From VRUE01 sp963725085 (GTDB taxonomy: Bacteria > Actinomycetota > Thermoleophilia > Solirubrobacterales > 70-9), in contig CAVRXM010000005.1 in assembly GCA_963725085.1 (NCBI GenBank), forward strand, positions 682,001-746,000: a stretch of 64,000 nucleotides of DNA, read 5' to 3'. Below, piece by piece: positions 1 to 10,585 of this stretch (positions are counted from its first letter, which is position 1; the number at the start of each line of letters is the position of its first letter). The notes under the pieces were generated by a model that ran no database searches, had not been told where the DNA came from, and saw nothing but the letters and a program-made list of their open reading frames with translations. The translations under genes were made by a program, and so were the position numbers.

Positions 1-57
1 CCCCTCGTCTCGCTCATCGACCAAGCTTTCCAGACCGGCGGGCATAGACTTTCCGCG

Positions 58-1022
58 GTGGCCAAGCTGCGAGGCGGCATAGACCTCGGCGGGACGAAGA
101 TCCAGACCGCGATCGTCGACCCCGCCGGCAAGGTGCTCGGCGAGGCTCGCCAGCCGACGCCGACCGACGGGCGGGCCGGCCGACGTCGCCGAGGCGATGG
201 CGGCGGCAATGCAGGAAGCGGCCGACGCAGCCGGGGTCGAGTCCGGCCGGGCCTCGAGGGCGTCGGCGTCGGCTCGCCCGGGCGACGCCGACGAGAAGAC
301 CGGCGTCGTGTCGGGCGCGCGGAACCTGCCCGGCTGGAACGGGAGCTTCCCGCTCGGCGAAACCCTCTCGGAGGCCCTCGGGACGAAGGTGAGGGTCGGC
401 AACGACGTCCAGGTCGCGACCGAAGCCGAGTTCCACCTCGGCGCGGCGCGTGAGTTCTCGAGCCTGCTCGGCGTCTTCTGGGGAACCGGAGTCGGCGGCG
501 GCCTGATCCTCGACGGCAAGCCCTGGCTGGGCCGCGGCGCCGCCGGCGAGATCGGCCACATGGTCGATCAAGCGCGGCGGCGCGAAGTGCCCCTGCGGGC
601 GCAAGGGCTGCATGGAGGCCTACGCCGGTCGCGGGGCGATGGAAGCCGAGGCGAGGCGCCAGCACTCCGAGGGGGTCAAGACCGACCTCTTCAAGCTGAT
701 GGAGAAGCACGGGAAAGAGCGCCTGACGAGCGGGGTCTGGGAGCGCGCCCTCGACGACGGCGACGACCTCGCCGAAAAGCTGATCGAACGCGCGATCGAG
801 GCGCTCGGGACCGGGATCGCGTCGGCCGTCAATCTGATCGACCCCGAGGCCGTGGTGCTCGGCGGCGGCCTCGGGATCCGATTCGGCGCGAGGTTGATGG
901 ACCCGCTGACGAAGGAGATGGGCAAGCACCTCTTCGTCGACGAACGGCCGCCGGCGGTCCGCGTCGCCTCGCTCGGCGACCTCGGCGGGGCGATCGGCGC
1001 CTCGCTCCTCGTCGCCCGCTGA
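58..1022 (+). CDS. ROK-family sugar kinase (glucokinase-like), frame-disrupted
   Basis: Cytoplasmic ROK kinase that probably phosphorylates glucose or the sugar brought in by the adjacent importer. The N-terminus shows the phosphate loop GGIDLGGTKI. The middle carries GVGVGSPG, ARNLPGW, GNDVQVATEAE and GTGVGGG. A Cys-rich zinc motif follows at about 585-615 (CPCGRKGCME), and the C-terminus has DPEAVVLGGGL. The start is GTG at 58. The frame shifts near 177, 247, 285 and 566. The shift at 566 looks like an extra A, because removing it restores the family motif HMVVKRGGA. With the shifts repaired the protein is about 320 aa, normal for the family. The convergent ABC operon ends 8 bp downstream, which supports a sugar-uptake role. 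Confidence 0.85.
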
Positions 1023-1030
1023 GGCGTGGC

Positions 1031-2255
1031 TCAGACTCGGCCTGCGGCCTGCCGCTGCTGGCGGGCGATCGCGTCGACGATCACGGCGAGCAGCAGGACG
1101 CCGCCGGTGACCATGAACTTGACCGCAGAGGAGAGCGCCAGCAGGTCCATGCCGTTGGAGATCGAGCCGATGACCAGTGCGCCGACCAGCGCCGTCCAGA
1201 CCGCGCCCCGCCCGCCGAAGAGGCTGGTGCCGGCGATGACCGGGCCCGCAATCGCGAGCAGCAGCAGTTCGCTGCCGCCGGAGCTCTGGTTGACGGCGAG
1301 CAGCCGCGAGGCGGCCATGATGCCGCCGATCGCCGCCATCGTCCCCGACATCGCGAAGACGATGACCCGGATTTTTTCGATCCCGATGCCGGCGCGCCTC
1401 GCAGCCTCCACGTTGCCGCCGACCGCGAAGACGTGGCGGCCGAAGCGGGTCTGCTTGGCGAGGTATTCCATCCCGACCACGAAGCCGACCAGGATCAGCA
1501 GGGCGAGCGGCACGCCGCGGTCGGAGTTGAGGACGGCGACGACGACGATCGTCGCCACGGCCACCAGGCCGAAGCGGATCGCGAGCGTCATCATGCCCTC
1601 GCTTTCCAGATTGGCGGCCAGCCGCCGCCGGTGTCCCAAGAGCGTCAACGCGCCGTAGGCGACGATCACGATCGCCGCCATGATCCAGCCGACCGCGTCG
1701 GAGTAGAAGGTGTTGGCGAGGCCGGTGATCTGTGGGATCGGTCAGGTTGATCGACCCCGTGGACCCGAGCACCTGTAACAGGGCTCCCTGCCAGGCGAGC
1801 AGCCCGCCAAGGTGACCACGAAGGAGGGAACGCCGAAACGGCTGAAGAGGAAGCCCTGAAGGGCGCCGATCGCCATGCCCACGGCGATGCCCGCGGCGAT
1901 CGCAAGGTAGGGGTTCCAGCCGTGCTGGGCGTTCAGGACCGCCATGCAGGCCGCCGCCAGGCCGCTGACCGCCCCGACCGAGAGGTCGATCTCGCCGAGC
2001 AGCAGCACGAAGACGATTCCGATCGAGATCAGGCCGACAGCCGTGATCTGGAGCATCAGGTTGGTCAGGTTCTCGGCCGAGAGGAAGCGATCGTTCTGGG
2101 ACTGGAAGATGATCCAGATCACCGCCAGACCGAGTCACGACCCGCAGCGAGGCGAGGTCGCCCTGGATGAAGCGCCGGAGCGTCTCCTGGGTCGTCGCTT
2201 TGACCGCGCCGGCTTCTCCCTCAGAGCTCGGTGCCCCGCCTGCTGCTGCGCTCAC
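1031..2255 (-). CDS. Sugar ABC transporter permease (RbsC/XylH/FrcC type), frame-disrupted
   Basis: Inner-membrane permease of a CUT2-type sugar importer. The hydrophobic segments and motifs are typical: LLLGEIDLSVGAVSG early, RFGVPSFVVTLAG in the middle, then AVGGNVEAARRAGI and GTSLFGGRGAVW. A GTG start at 2255 overlaps the TGA of the ATPase gene (GTGA). The N-terminal tail is soluble and Ala/Gly-rich. The frame shifts near 2133, 1803 and 1742. Repaired length is about 405 aa. It sits third in an operon after the binding protein and the ATPase. Confidence 0.88.
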
Positions 2256-3063
2256 TCCCCCTCCTCGATCGGCTGTTCGTCCTCCGTCGGGCTGTCTCGC
2301 CACCGTTGCCACTCCGAGGCCGGTGATCGCCGAGACGACATGCTCCTCGGTGGTCTGCTCGGCTTTGAAAGTCACCCGCAATCTTGCCGAGCCGGAGGAC
2401 GACGATCCGATCCGCGACGTGGAAGACGTTGGCGAGGTTGTGGCTGATCACGACCACTCCGAGGTCGCGCTCGCGCAGGCGTTCGATCAGCTCGAGCACC
2501 TGTTTCGTCTGCGGGACACCGAGCGCGGCGGTCGGCTCGTCGAGCAGGACCACCTTTGGCTCACCGAGGAGCGAGCGGGCTACCGCGACCTGCTGGCGCT
2601 GGCCACCGGAAAGGGTGCCGACCTCGCTGCGGAGGCTCGGAATCGTCACCGCCAGCCCCGAGAAGAGCTCCCCGGCGCGGTGCTCCATGGTCGCCTCGTC
2701 CAACTGGAGCGTCACCTGGCCGAGGCCGGTAGAGATCTTCTCCCGTCCCAGGAAGAGGTTCGCGACAACGTCGAGGTTGTCGCAAAGCGCCAGGTCCTGG
2801 TAGACGGTGGCGATGCCGAGCGCCGTCGCGTCCTGGGGCCGATGGATCGAGATCGCTTTCCCGTCGAACCGCATGCTCCCCGAATCAATCGAGTGGATCC
2901 CCGCTATGGCCTTGACGAGGGTCGACTTGCCGGCGCCGTTGTCGCCGACCAGGCCGACCACTTCTCCTGCGTGAACCTCGAAGTCGACCCGGTCCAGAGC
3001 CTGGACCGGGCCGAAGCGCTTGCTTGCGCCCTCGACTTCGAGCAGAGCGCCGTTCGAGGTCAT
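2252..3063 (-). CDS. Sugar ABC transporter ATP-binding protein, single cassette
   Basis: Cytoplasmic ATPase for the adjacent permease. Walker A is GDNGAGKS, the signature is LSGGQRQQ, Walker B is VVLLDEP, and the switch histidine lies in VVISHN. It has one ABC cassette of about 270 aa, like FrcA, instead of the tandem cassette of about 500 aa found in RbsA/XylG. The last 40 residues are read only after repairing shifts near 2374 and 2293. The repaired C-terminus ends in an acidic tail and a TGA at 2252 that overlaps the permease start. The start is ATG at 3063. Confidence 0.87.
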
Positions 3064-3076
3064 CGACGTCGATTGC

Positions 3077-4169
3077 CTATGAGATCCCCAGTTCCTTGCA
3101 GTTGGCGGCGTATGAGCCCGTGCAGAGTTCTTCCGGTGTGATGAATTCGTCCTTGATCACCGTGTCCTTGACGTTGTCCTTGGTCACCGCCACCGGTTCG
3201 AGCAGCACCGAGGGGACCTTGACCTTGCCGTTGTCGATTTCTTCGGTGATTTCGACCGTCGGTTCTTCGCCTTCGGCCAGAGCGACGGCGATTTCCGCGG
3301 CGGCCTTGGTCTCGAGGTCCGTCGCCTTGTAGACGGTCATGTACTGCTGGCCTGCGATGATCCGCTGGACGCCGGGCACCGTCGCGTCCTGGCCGGTGCT
3401 GGGCTTTTCGGCGGGGTTGATCCCGGCGCTCTTCATCGCCGCGATCGAGCCGGCCGCCATTTCGTCGTTGGCCCCGTAGACGCCTTCGAAGCCGTTCTTT
3501 CCGAGAGCGGTGATCGCCTGCTGCATCTCGTTCTGGGCATTCGTCGCCGACCATTCGGGCGTGTCGTATTCCTTCGCGATCTGCACACCCGATTTGTCGA
3601 AGCCCGTGTGCGCTCCTGCTTTGAACAGAGCGGCGTTGCTGTCGGCGGGATCGCCGTTGATCATCACGATCGGCCCCTTCGGCGCGCCGTCTTCTTTCAG
3701 TTTTTCCGAGAGCGATTCGGCCTGCAGTTCGCCGACGTGTTCGTTGTCGAATGAGACGTAGTAGTCGACTTCGGAGTTTTCGATCAGCCGGTCGTAGGAG
3801 AGCACCGGAACTTCCTGCGCTTTCGCCTTTTCGACGATCGCAGCCGCCGATTTGGCGTCGACGGGGTCGAGAACGAGCACTTCGGCGCCCTGGGTCAGGG
3901 CCGCTTCCGCCTGGCTCTGCTGTTTGGAGGCGTCCTCATTTGCATTGTTGTAGAGGATTTCGCAGTCTTCGCATTCCGCTTCGACGTTTTCTTCGAATTC
4001 GGGCCGGTCGTGCGCTTCGTAGCGCGGCGTTTCGTTCTCGGGAAGGAGGAGTGCGATCTTCGGACCGCCTCCACCGCTGCTTCCGCAACCGGCAACAATC
4101 GCCCCGGCGGCAATCACCAGTGCGAACACGCAACAGAGAAACACGCCTCATGCTGAGAAGTGTGGACAT
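3077..4169 (-). CDS. Sugar ABC transporter substrate-binding lipoprotein (XylF/RbsB-like)
   Basis: Periplasmic-binding-protein type I lipoprotein that delivers sugar to the permease. The mature domain begins after VAGC and carries the family sequences KIALLLPENETPRYE, LDPVDAKSAAAIV, VPVLSYDRLI, YGANDEMAAGSIAAM and STGQDATVPGVQ. An AAAGGAG Shine-Dalgarno at 4178-4184 stands 8 nt from ATG 4169, which decides the start. From there one +1 shift near 4125 gives a perfect lipoprotein signal: MSTLLSMRR, a hydrophobic core, then the lipobox VAGC. Without the repair the first usable start is GTG 4144, which lacks a charged N-region. First gene of the importer operon. It uses GAA and AAA far more than neighbouring genes. 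Confidence 0.87.
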
Positions 4170-4177
4170 CTATGCAT

Positions 4178-4184
4178 CTCCTTT
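4178..4184 (-). promoter_or_regulatory. Shine-Dalgarno for the sugar-binding lipoprotein
   Basis: AAAGGAG on the minus strand, 8 nt before ATG 4169. It shows that the true start lies upstream of the longest open frame and that this frame carries a one-base error. Confidence 0.7.
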
Positions 4185-4250
4185 CGACGCTTCCTGCCCC
4201 TGTGCCCACCGTACCCCGATCGGAGACTCTTATGCAAGGCGCGGCTGAAG

Positions 4251-7207
4251 CTATGCAGCGACCGGTTCGCGGCGTTTGCGAGATACGCGCTTCTGCGCGA
4301 GCCGGCTCGACCAGCTCGGCGAGGAAGCTGCCGGTGTAGGAGGACTCGACCGCGGCGACCTCCTCCGGGGTTCCGGTGGCGACCACCTCTCCCCCGTGCT
4401 CTCCGCCCTCGGGTCCGAGGTCGATCAGGCGGTCGGCGGTCTTGATCACGTCGAGGTTGTGCTCGATCACGACCACGGTGTTGCCGGCGTCGACCAGCCG
4501 GCCGAGCACGTCGAGCAGGCGCTGGACGTCGGCGAAGTGCAGGCCGGTCGTCGGCTCGTCGAGGATGTAGAGGGTGTCGCCGGTGGCGACCTTGGAGAGC
4601 TCGGTCGCGAGCTTCACCCGCTGGGCCTCGCCGCCGGAGAGGGTGGTCGCCGGCTGTCCGAGCCGGATGTAGTCGAGCCCGACATCGTGCAGCGTGCGAA
4701 GCCGGCGGGCGATCTTCGGCACGTTCTCGAAGAACTCGACCGCGTCCTCGACCGACATCTCGAGCACGTCGGCGATGCTCTTGCCTTTGAACCGGACCTC
4801 GAGCGTCTCGCGGTTGTAGCGCTTGCCATGGCACTGCTCGCAGGGGACGTAGACGTCGGGCAGGAAGTGCATCTCGATCTTGATCTGGCCGTCGCCGCGG
4901 CAGACCTCGCAGCGCCCCCCCTTGACGTTGAAGCTGAACCGGCCCGGCTTGTAGCCGCGCGCCCGCGCCTCCTGGGTCTTGGCGAAGAGCTGGCGGATGT
5001 GGTCGAAGACGCCGGTGTAGGTGGCCGGGTTCGAGCGCGGCGTGCGGCCGATCGGCGACTGGTCGATGTTGATGATCTTGTCGATCTGGCTGAGGCCGTC
5101 GACCCCGTCGTGGGCTCCCGGCCGGAGCTTCGCCTGGTGGAGGCGGTTGGCGACCGAGTGGTGCAGGGTCTCGTTGACGAGCGTCGACTTGCCGGACCCG
5201 GAGACGCCGGTGACGCAGCAGAAGACGCCGAGCGGGAACGGCGACGTCGATCCCCTTGAGGTTGTGTTCGCGGGCGTTGCGGACGAGCAGCGCCCCGCGC
5301 GGCTCACGCCGGTCCTCGGGGACCTCGATCCGGCGCTTGCCCGAGAGGTACTGGCCGGTCAGTGACGACGCGGTCGCGGCCACCTCGGCCGGTGTGCCCT
5401 CGGCGATCACGTGGCCGCCGTGCTCGCCGGCGCCGGGCCCGAGGTCGACGATGTGGTCGGCGGCGAGCATCGTGCCCTCGTCGTGCTCGACGACGATCAC
5501 CGTGTTGCCGAGGTCGCGCAGCCGGTCGAGGGTCGCGATCAGCTTCTCGTTGTCGCGCTGGTGGAGGCCGATCGAGGGCTCGTCGAGCACGTACATGACG
5601 CCGACCAGGCTCGACCCGATCTGGGTCGCGAGCCGGATCCGCTGCGCCTCGCCCCCGGACAGGGTCCGCGCCGAGCGCGACAGCGAGAGGTAGCCGATCC
5701 CGACGTTCTCGAGGAACGCGAGCCGTTCGGAGATCTCGCGCACGATCAGCCGCGCGATCGCGCGCTCGGTCTCGTTCAGCTCGAGCGACGCGGATCCACT
5801 CGCCGGCGGCGGTCGCGGACATCGCGCTGTACTCGGCGATGCTGATCCCGCCGACCTTGACCGCCAGGCTCTCGGGCCGCAGCCTGGCGCCGCCGCACTC
5901 CGGGCACGGCTGCTCCGCCATGTAGCTCTCGATCCGCTCGCGGTTCGTCTCCGAGTCGGTCTCTTCGTAGCGTCGCTGGAGCTGGTTGACGATCCCCTCG
6001 AAGCGGACCCGGTAGGAGCGGCGACGGCCGAACCGGTTCGTGTAGGTGACCTGATGGCGCTGCCCGCCCGGTCCCGTTGAGGAAGATCTCCCGCTCCGAC
6101 TTCTTCAGCTTCGACCACGGCTTGGTGATATCGACCCCGTTCTCATCGGCGACTGCGGCGATCAGCCGCCGCCAGTAGGCGGTGACGCCGCGATTCCAGG
6201 GCTGCAGCGCGCCCTCCTCGAGCGAGAGCGTCGGGTCGGGGACGACGAGCTCGGGGTCGATCACCCGCTGGAAGCCGAGGCCGTGACAGCGCTCGCAGGC
6301 CCCGTGAGGGGAGTTGAACGAGAAGATCCGCGGCTCGAGCTCCGGGATCGAGGTCCCGCAGTTGAGGCAGGCGAACTGCTCGGAGAAGAACAGGGTTCCG
6401 ACCGCGTGCTCGCTCCCGCTCGGCCCCGAAGGACCAGATTTCGACGGGGCCTCGCTCCCGCGTCCGCCGCGGGCGGGTTTGCGATCCACCAGGTCGACTT
6501 CGACCAAGCCGGCGGCGAGGCCCGCGGCCGCCTCGACCGACTCCGAGAGCCGGCGCCGGAGGTCCGGTTTCATCACCAGCCGGTCGACGACGACGGCGAT
6601 GTCGTGTTTGTACTTCTTGTCGAGATCGATCTCGCTCGTCGAGGCGGCGCAGCTCGCCGTCGATCATCGCCCGCGAATAGCCCTCGAGCCGGAGCTGCTC
6701 GAGGAGTTTTCCGTACTCGCCTTTGCGCCCCCGCACCACCGGCGCCATCACCATGAATTTCGTCCCCTCCTCGAGGGTCATCAGCCGGTCGACGATCTGC
6801 TCCTGGGTCTGGCCGGTGATCTCGGCTCCGCACTCGGGGCAGTGCGGAACCCCGATCCGGGCCCACAGCAGCCGCAGGTAGTCGTGGATCTCGGTCACCG
6901 TCCCGACCGTCGAGCGCGGGTTCCGGGAGGTCGTCTTCTGATCGATCGAGATCGCCGGCGAGAGGCCGTCGATCGAGTCGACGTCGGGCTTCTCCATCAG
7001 GCCGAGGAACTGCCGCGCATAGGAGGACAGCGACTCGACGTAGCGCCGCTGCCCCTCGGCGTAGATCGTGTCGAAGGCGAGGCTCGACTTGCCCGAGCCC
7101 GAGAGCCCGGTGATCACGATCAGCGCGTCGCGCGGCAGCTCGACGTCGATGTCCTTGAGGTTGTGCTCGCGGGCACCGGAGATGACGATTCGCTCTGAGG
7201 CGGGCAC
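4251..7207 (-). CDS. uvrA: Excinuclease ABC subunit A, frame-disrupted
   Basis: Damage-recognition ATPase of nucleotide excision repair. The first Walker A is GLSGSGKSS and the second GVSGSGKST. Zinc-binding Cys pairs are present (CPECGAEI, CLNCGTSI with CERCHG, CEVCRGDGQ with CEQCHGKRYN). Signature motifs are SGGEAQRIRLA and SGGEAQRVKLA. The start is ATG 7207. Five one-base shifts lie near 6640, 6073, 5793, 5247 and 4283. Repairing the last one gives a basic C-terminus ending in VAA and a TAG at 4251, instead of the run-on into the next intergenic region. Repaired length is about 980 aa. UvrB is encoded two genes upstream. Confidence 0.93.
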
Positions 7208-7250
7208 CGAACCGATTCTACGCAGGGGAACAGATGTTCCCGTCCTGGGC

Positions 7251-7989
7251 TCAGTACAAGGCGGTGGCGAGCCGGCGGCGGTACTCGCGCGCGGCCGGGT
7301 CGGCCTGGTCGCCGTCGCTGAGGATCCCGATGATCGCGCGGCGAAGGTCCTCGCGCGTCGGCTCGTCGGCCTCTGCGATCGCCTCGAGCAGCCCGTCGAG
7401 GGCAGCCTCGCGGTCGCCGCGCTCGAGCGCCTCGAACGCCGAGGGCGCGACCCCGGCCCGCTTCAGCTCGATCGAGCGACGCGAGCCCGTCGGCGGCGAA
7501 GTCGCCCCGGTGGGGCTCGAGCGCCTCCAGCGCCTCCTCATCCGCCCCCCGCTCCAGCCGCTTGCGGGCCAGCGCGACGGCGATGTCCGGGCGCCGCGGC
7601 TCGAGCTCGGAAGCCTCCCGCAGCGAGAGCTCGTCGCCGGCCGCCAGCAGCTCATCGGCCCGCGATGGGACGAGCGAGTCGAAGAACTCCTCGACCGCCG
7701 CCTTCGGCACCGCACCGACGAACTCGGAGGCGACCCGGCCATCGCGGAAGGCCTTGACCGCGGGTATCCCCTGCACGCCGTAGCGGGCCGAGATCGCCTG
7801 GTTGGCATCGACGTCGACCTTTGCGAGCACCACCTTGCCGCCGCGCTCCGCCTCCGCCGCCTCGAGCGCCGGGGTCAGGGTCCGGCACGGCCCGCACCAC
7901 TCGGCCCAGAAGTCGACGACGACAGGGAGCGCCCGCGAGCGCTCGACCACCTCGCTCTCGAAGGTCGCTTCGGTGACGTCGATCGCCAT
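7251..7989 (-). CDS. Thioredoxin-domain protein with TPR-like C-terminus (YbbN/CnoX-like)
   Basis: Cytoplasmic thioredoxin-like chaperone or redox protein. Residues 1-105 form a thioredoxin fold with the active site WAEWCGPC and the cis-Pro loop GIPAVKAF. Residues 110-245 are helical and Glu/Ala-rich, with repeats of the type LEPRRPDIAVALARKRLE and ERGDREAALDGLLEA, as in the TPR part of YbbN. One shift near 7475 joins the two halves; the repaired length is about 245 aa. It lies between uvrA and uvrB on the same strand. Confidence 0.82.
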
Positions 7990-7998
7990 CGGTCCAGG

Positions 7999-9996
7999 TT
8001 AGGTCCCGGCCCGCATCCCGTCGAGGTCGCGGCGGAGCTCCTTCAGCTCGTCGCGGATTCGCGCGGCCTCCTCGAAGCGGAGATCGTCGGCGGCGGCCAG
8101 CATCTCCTCCTCGAGCGCGACGATCGTCCGCTCGAGCTCCTCCGGGTCCTTGAACTCTCCGCCGCGCCTGCCGCGGCGTTTGCGCGGCGCCCGGTCCTCC
8201 ATCGCCAGGAACTCGGCCATCTCGGAGATCCCCTTGCGGACGGTCTCCGGGGTGATCCCGTGCTCCTCGTTGTAGGCGAGCTGGATCGCGCGGCGGCGGT
8301 CGGTCTCGCGGATCGCCGCCGCCATCGCCTCGGTCTCGCGGTCGGCGTACATCAGGACCCTGCCGTTGACGTTGCGGGCGGCACGCCCGATCGTCTGGAC
8401 CAGGCTCGTCTCGCCGCGCAGGAAGCCCTCCTTGTCGGCGTCGAGGATCGCGACCAGGGAGACCTCCGGCAGGTCGAGGCCCTCGCGCAGGAGGTTGACC
8501 CCGACCAGGACGTCGTACTCGCCGAGCCGCAGGTCGCGGACGATCTGGATCCGCTCCAGGGTGTCGATTTCGGAGTGCAGGTAGCGGACCCGGACCCCGT
8601 ACTCGAGCAGGTACGCGGTCAGGTCCTCGGCCATCTTCTTGGTCAGGGTCGTGACCAGGACGCGGTCGCCGGCGTCGGCGCGGACCCGGATCTCGTTCAT
8701 CAGGTCGTCGATCTGGTTCTTCGTCTCGCGCACATCGATCTCGGGGTCGACGATCCCGGTCGGGCGGACGATCTGCTCGACGACCCGGCTCGACTCCGCC
8801 TGCTCGAACGGCCCCGGCGTCGCCGAGACCATCACCAGCTGTTTGACCCGTTCGAGGAACTCGTCGAACTTCAGCGGCCGGTTGTCGATCGCCGACGGCA
8901 GCCGGAAGCCGTATTCGACCAGGGTCTGCTTGCGCGACCGGTCCCCCTCGTACATCCCGCCGAGCTGCGGGATCGTCTGGTGGGACTCATCGACGAAGAC
9001 GACGAAGTCGTCGGGGAAATAGTCGATCAGCGTGTGCGGAGGGCTTCCGGGCGGGCGGCCGTCGAGGATCCGCGAGTAGTTCTCGATCCCCGACGTGAAC
9101 CCGATCTCCTTCAACATCTCGATGTCGTAGGCGGTGCGCTGCCGCAGCCGGTGCGCCTCGAGCTGCTTGCCCTCGGCCTCGAGCTCAGCGGTGCGGGCCG
9201 CCAGTTCGACGCGAATCTCCTCGACCGCGCGCTCGAGCGTCTCGTCTTTGGTCACATAGTGCGACGCCGGCCAGACCGAGACGTGGTCGATCTCGTCGAG
9301 GATCTCGCCGGTCAGCGGGTCGAAATGCTGGACCGCCTCGATCTCGTCGCCGAAGAGGGCGATCCGGTAGGCCGACTCGGCGTAGGAGGGCATGATCTCC
9401 AGCACCTCGCCGCGGACCCGGAAGGTACCGCGGCCGAGCGCCGAGTCGTTGCGCTGGTACTGCATCTTGACCAGCTTCCGCAGCACCTCGTCGCGGTCGA
9501 TCGACTCGCCGACCTTGAACAGCTGCATTTTTTCGTTGTAGACCTGGGGCGAGCCGATGCCGTAGATGCACGACACCGAGGCGACGATGATCACGTCGCG
9601 GCGGGCGAACAGCGCCGCGGTCGCCGCGTGGCGGAGGCGGTCGATCTCGTCGTTGATCGAGGAGTCCTTCTCGATGTAGAGGTCCTGGGCGGGGACGTAG
9701 GCCTCGGGCTGGTAGTAGTCGTAGTAGGAGACGAAGTACTCGACCGCGTTGTCGGGGAAGAACTCGCGGAACTCGTTGCAGAGCTGGGCGGCGAGCGTCT
9801 TGTTGTGGGCGATCACCAGCGACGGCCGCTGCACCGCCTCGATCGTCGCCGCCATCGTGAACGTCTTGCCGGTCCCGGTCGCGCCCAGCAGCGTCTGGAA
9901 GCGATCGCCGGCGCCGAGGCCCTCGGCGAGCCCGGCGATCGCGGACGGCTGGTCGGCGGTCGGGGTGTAGGCGGGGTTGAGCTTGAACTCGGGCAC
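7999..9996 (-). CDS. uvrB: Excinuclease ABC subunit B
   Basis: DNA-dependent ATPase of nucleotide excision repair. It is intact at 665 aa. Walker A is GATGTGKTFT. The beta-hairpin region is YFVSYYDYYQPEAYVP. Helicase motifs include DESHQT, SATPGP, GLDLPEVSLV and QTIGRAARN. A C-terminal UVR motif (FEEAARIRDELKEL) would bind UvrC. The start is GTG 9996, giving PEFKLNPAYTPTADQP; upstream codons in frame are non-coding in style. Divergent from the DoxX-like gene, with about 50 bp between them. Confidence 0.97.
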   Translation of the reverse strand: MPEFKLNPAYTPTADQPSAIAGLAEGLGAGDRFQTLLGATGTGKTFTMAATIEAVQRPSLVIAHNKTLAAQLCNEFREFFPDNAVEYFVSYYDYYQPEAYVPAQDLYIEKDSSINDEIDRLRHAATAALFARRDVIIVASVSCIYGIGSPQVYNEKMQLFKVGESIDRDEVLRKLVKMQYQRNDSALGRGTFRVRGEVLEIMPSYAESAYRIALFGDEIEAVQHFDPLTGEILDEIDHVSVWPASHYVTKDETLERAVEEIRVELAARTAELEAEGKQLEAHRLRQRTAYDIEMLKEIGFTSGIENYSRILDGRPPGSPPHTLIDYFPDDFVVFVDESHQTIPQLGGMYEGDRSRKQTLVEYGFRLPSAIDNRPLKFDEFLERVKQLVMVSATPGPFEQAESSRVVEQIVRPTGIVDPEIDVRETKNQIDDLMNEIRVRADAGDRVLVTTLTKKMAEDLTAYLLEYGVRVRYLHSEIDTLERIQIVRDLRLGEYDVLVGVNLLREGLDLPEVSLVAILDADKEGFLRGETSLVQTIGRAARNVNGRVLMYADRETEAMAAAIRETDRRRAIQLAYNEEHGITPETVRKGISEMAEFLAMEDRAPRKRRGRRGGEFKDPEELERTIVALEEEMLAAADDLRFEEAARIRDELKELRRDLDGMRAGT

Positions 9997-10046
9997 GGAA
10001 TGACGATATCGAGCGCCCCTGGCGGCCTCTGGCAGACTCCGGGCCG

Positions 10047-10412
10047 ATGACGCGCTCGCAGAAGGGGCTGGCCGGGTTCTTCGCCTTCGCCGGGACGATG
10101 CACTTCGTGATCCCGCGCAGCTACGAGGCGATGATGCCGCCCTCGCTCCCGCTCCACCGCGAGGCGGTCGTCGCCAGCGGCCTCGCCGAGATCGCCGGCG
10201 GCGCCGCCGTCGTTCCGCGCCGGACCCGACGGCTCGCCCGCTGGTGGCTCCTGGCGCTGCTCGCCGCCGTCTTCCCGGCCAACGTCCACATGGCCCTGCA
10301 CCCCGAGCAGGTCCGCGGCCTCGACCTCGATCGCGTCCCGCGCTGGGCGCTCTGGGCCCGCCTCCCGCTCCAGCCCCTCTGCGCCCTCTGGGTCTGGCGC
10401 GCCACCAGGTAG
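10047..10412 (+). CDS. DoxX-like small membrane protein
   Basis: 121-aa integral membrane protein with about four hydrophobic segments. It begins KGLAGFFAFAGTMHFVIP, has a middle helix at GLAEIAGGAAVV, and a C-terminal pair (WWLLALLAAVFPANVHMAL; LPLQPLCALWVW). The pattern and the histidine positions resemble the DoxX/DUF417-like group of small proteins. Function unknown. It is the only plus-strand gene in this stretch and is divergent from uvrB. Confidence 0.65.
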   Translation: MTRSQKGLAGFFAFAGTMHFVIPRSYEAMMPPSLPLHREAVVASGLAEIAGGAAVVPRRTRRLARWWLLALLAAVFPANVHMALHPEQVRGLDLDRVPRWALWARLPLQPLCALWVWRATR

Positions 10413-10439
10413 AACGCCTCCGCCTCGCTGGGCCCCGCT

Positions 10440-10511
10440 TCCGGGGGCTTGGTCGCATAAAGCGCCGCCTCCTCTGCTCCATCGTCCCTCGGCGCCCAAG
10501 CCGCCCCCGGA
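10440..10511. repeat. Nested palindromic element (intergenic)
   Basis: The outer arms TCCGGGGGC-TTGG (10440-10452) and CCAAGCCGCCCCCGGA (10496-10511) pair except for a 3-nt bulge. The inner arms GCGCCG (10462-10467) and CGGCGC (10490-10495) pair inside them. It lies between convergent genes. The 15-mer CGCCGCCTCCTCTGC occurs at 10463-10477 and again at 10531-10545. Confidence 0.6.
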
Positions 10512-10554
10512 CGCGGGAGCAGGAATAAGACGCCGCCTCCTCTGCATCCCGCTC

Positions 10555-10585
10555 GGGCCAGAAGACACAGAGTACGGACTGGCCC
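10555..10585. terminator. Hairpin between convergent genes, possible bidirectional terminator
   Basis: GGGCCAG (10555-10561) pairs with CTGGCCC (10579-10585) across a 17-nt loop. There is no T-tract, so termination is only inferred from its place between two convergent genes. The remaining bases of 10413-10615 hold no ORF I can support. Confidence 0.4.

Noticed and set aside
58..1022. ROK kinase as a true pseudogene
   Set aside because: The shifts are single bases with full motif conservation on both sides, like those in essential genes nearby; error is more likely than decay.
7234..10050. 938-codon plus-strand open frame opposite uvrB and the thioredoxin gene
   Set aside because: Antisense shadow: it follows GC-rich third positions of uvrB, has Asp/Leu/Val/Arg-rich composition without motifs, and uvrB on the other strand is intact and recognised.
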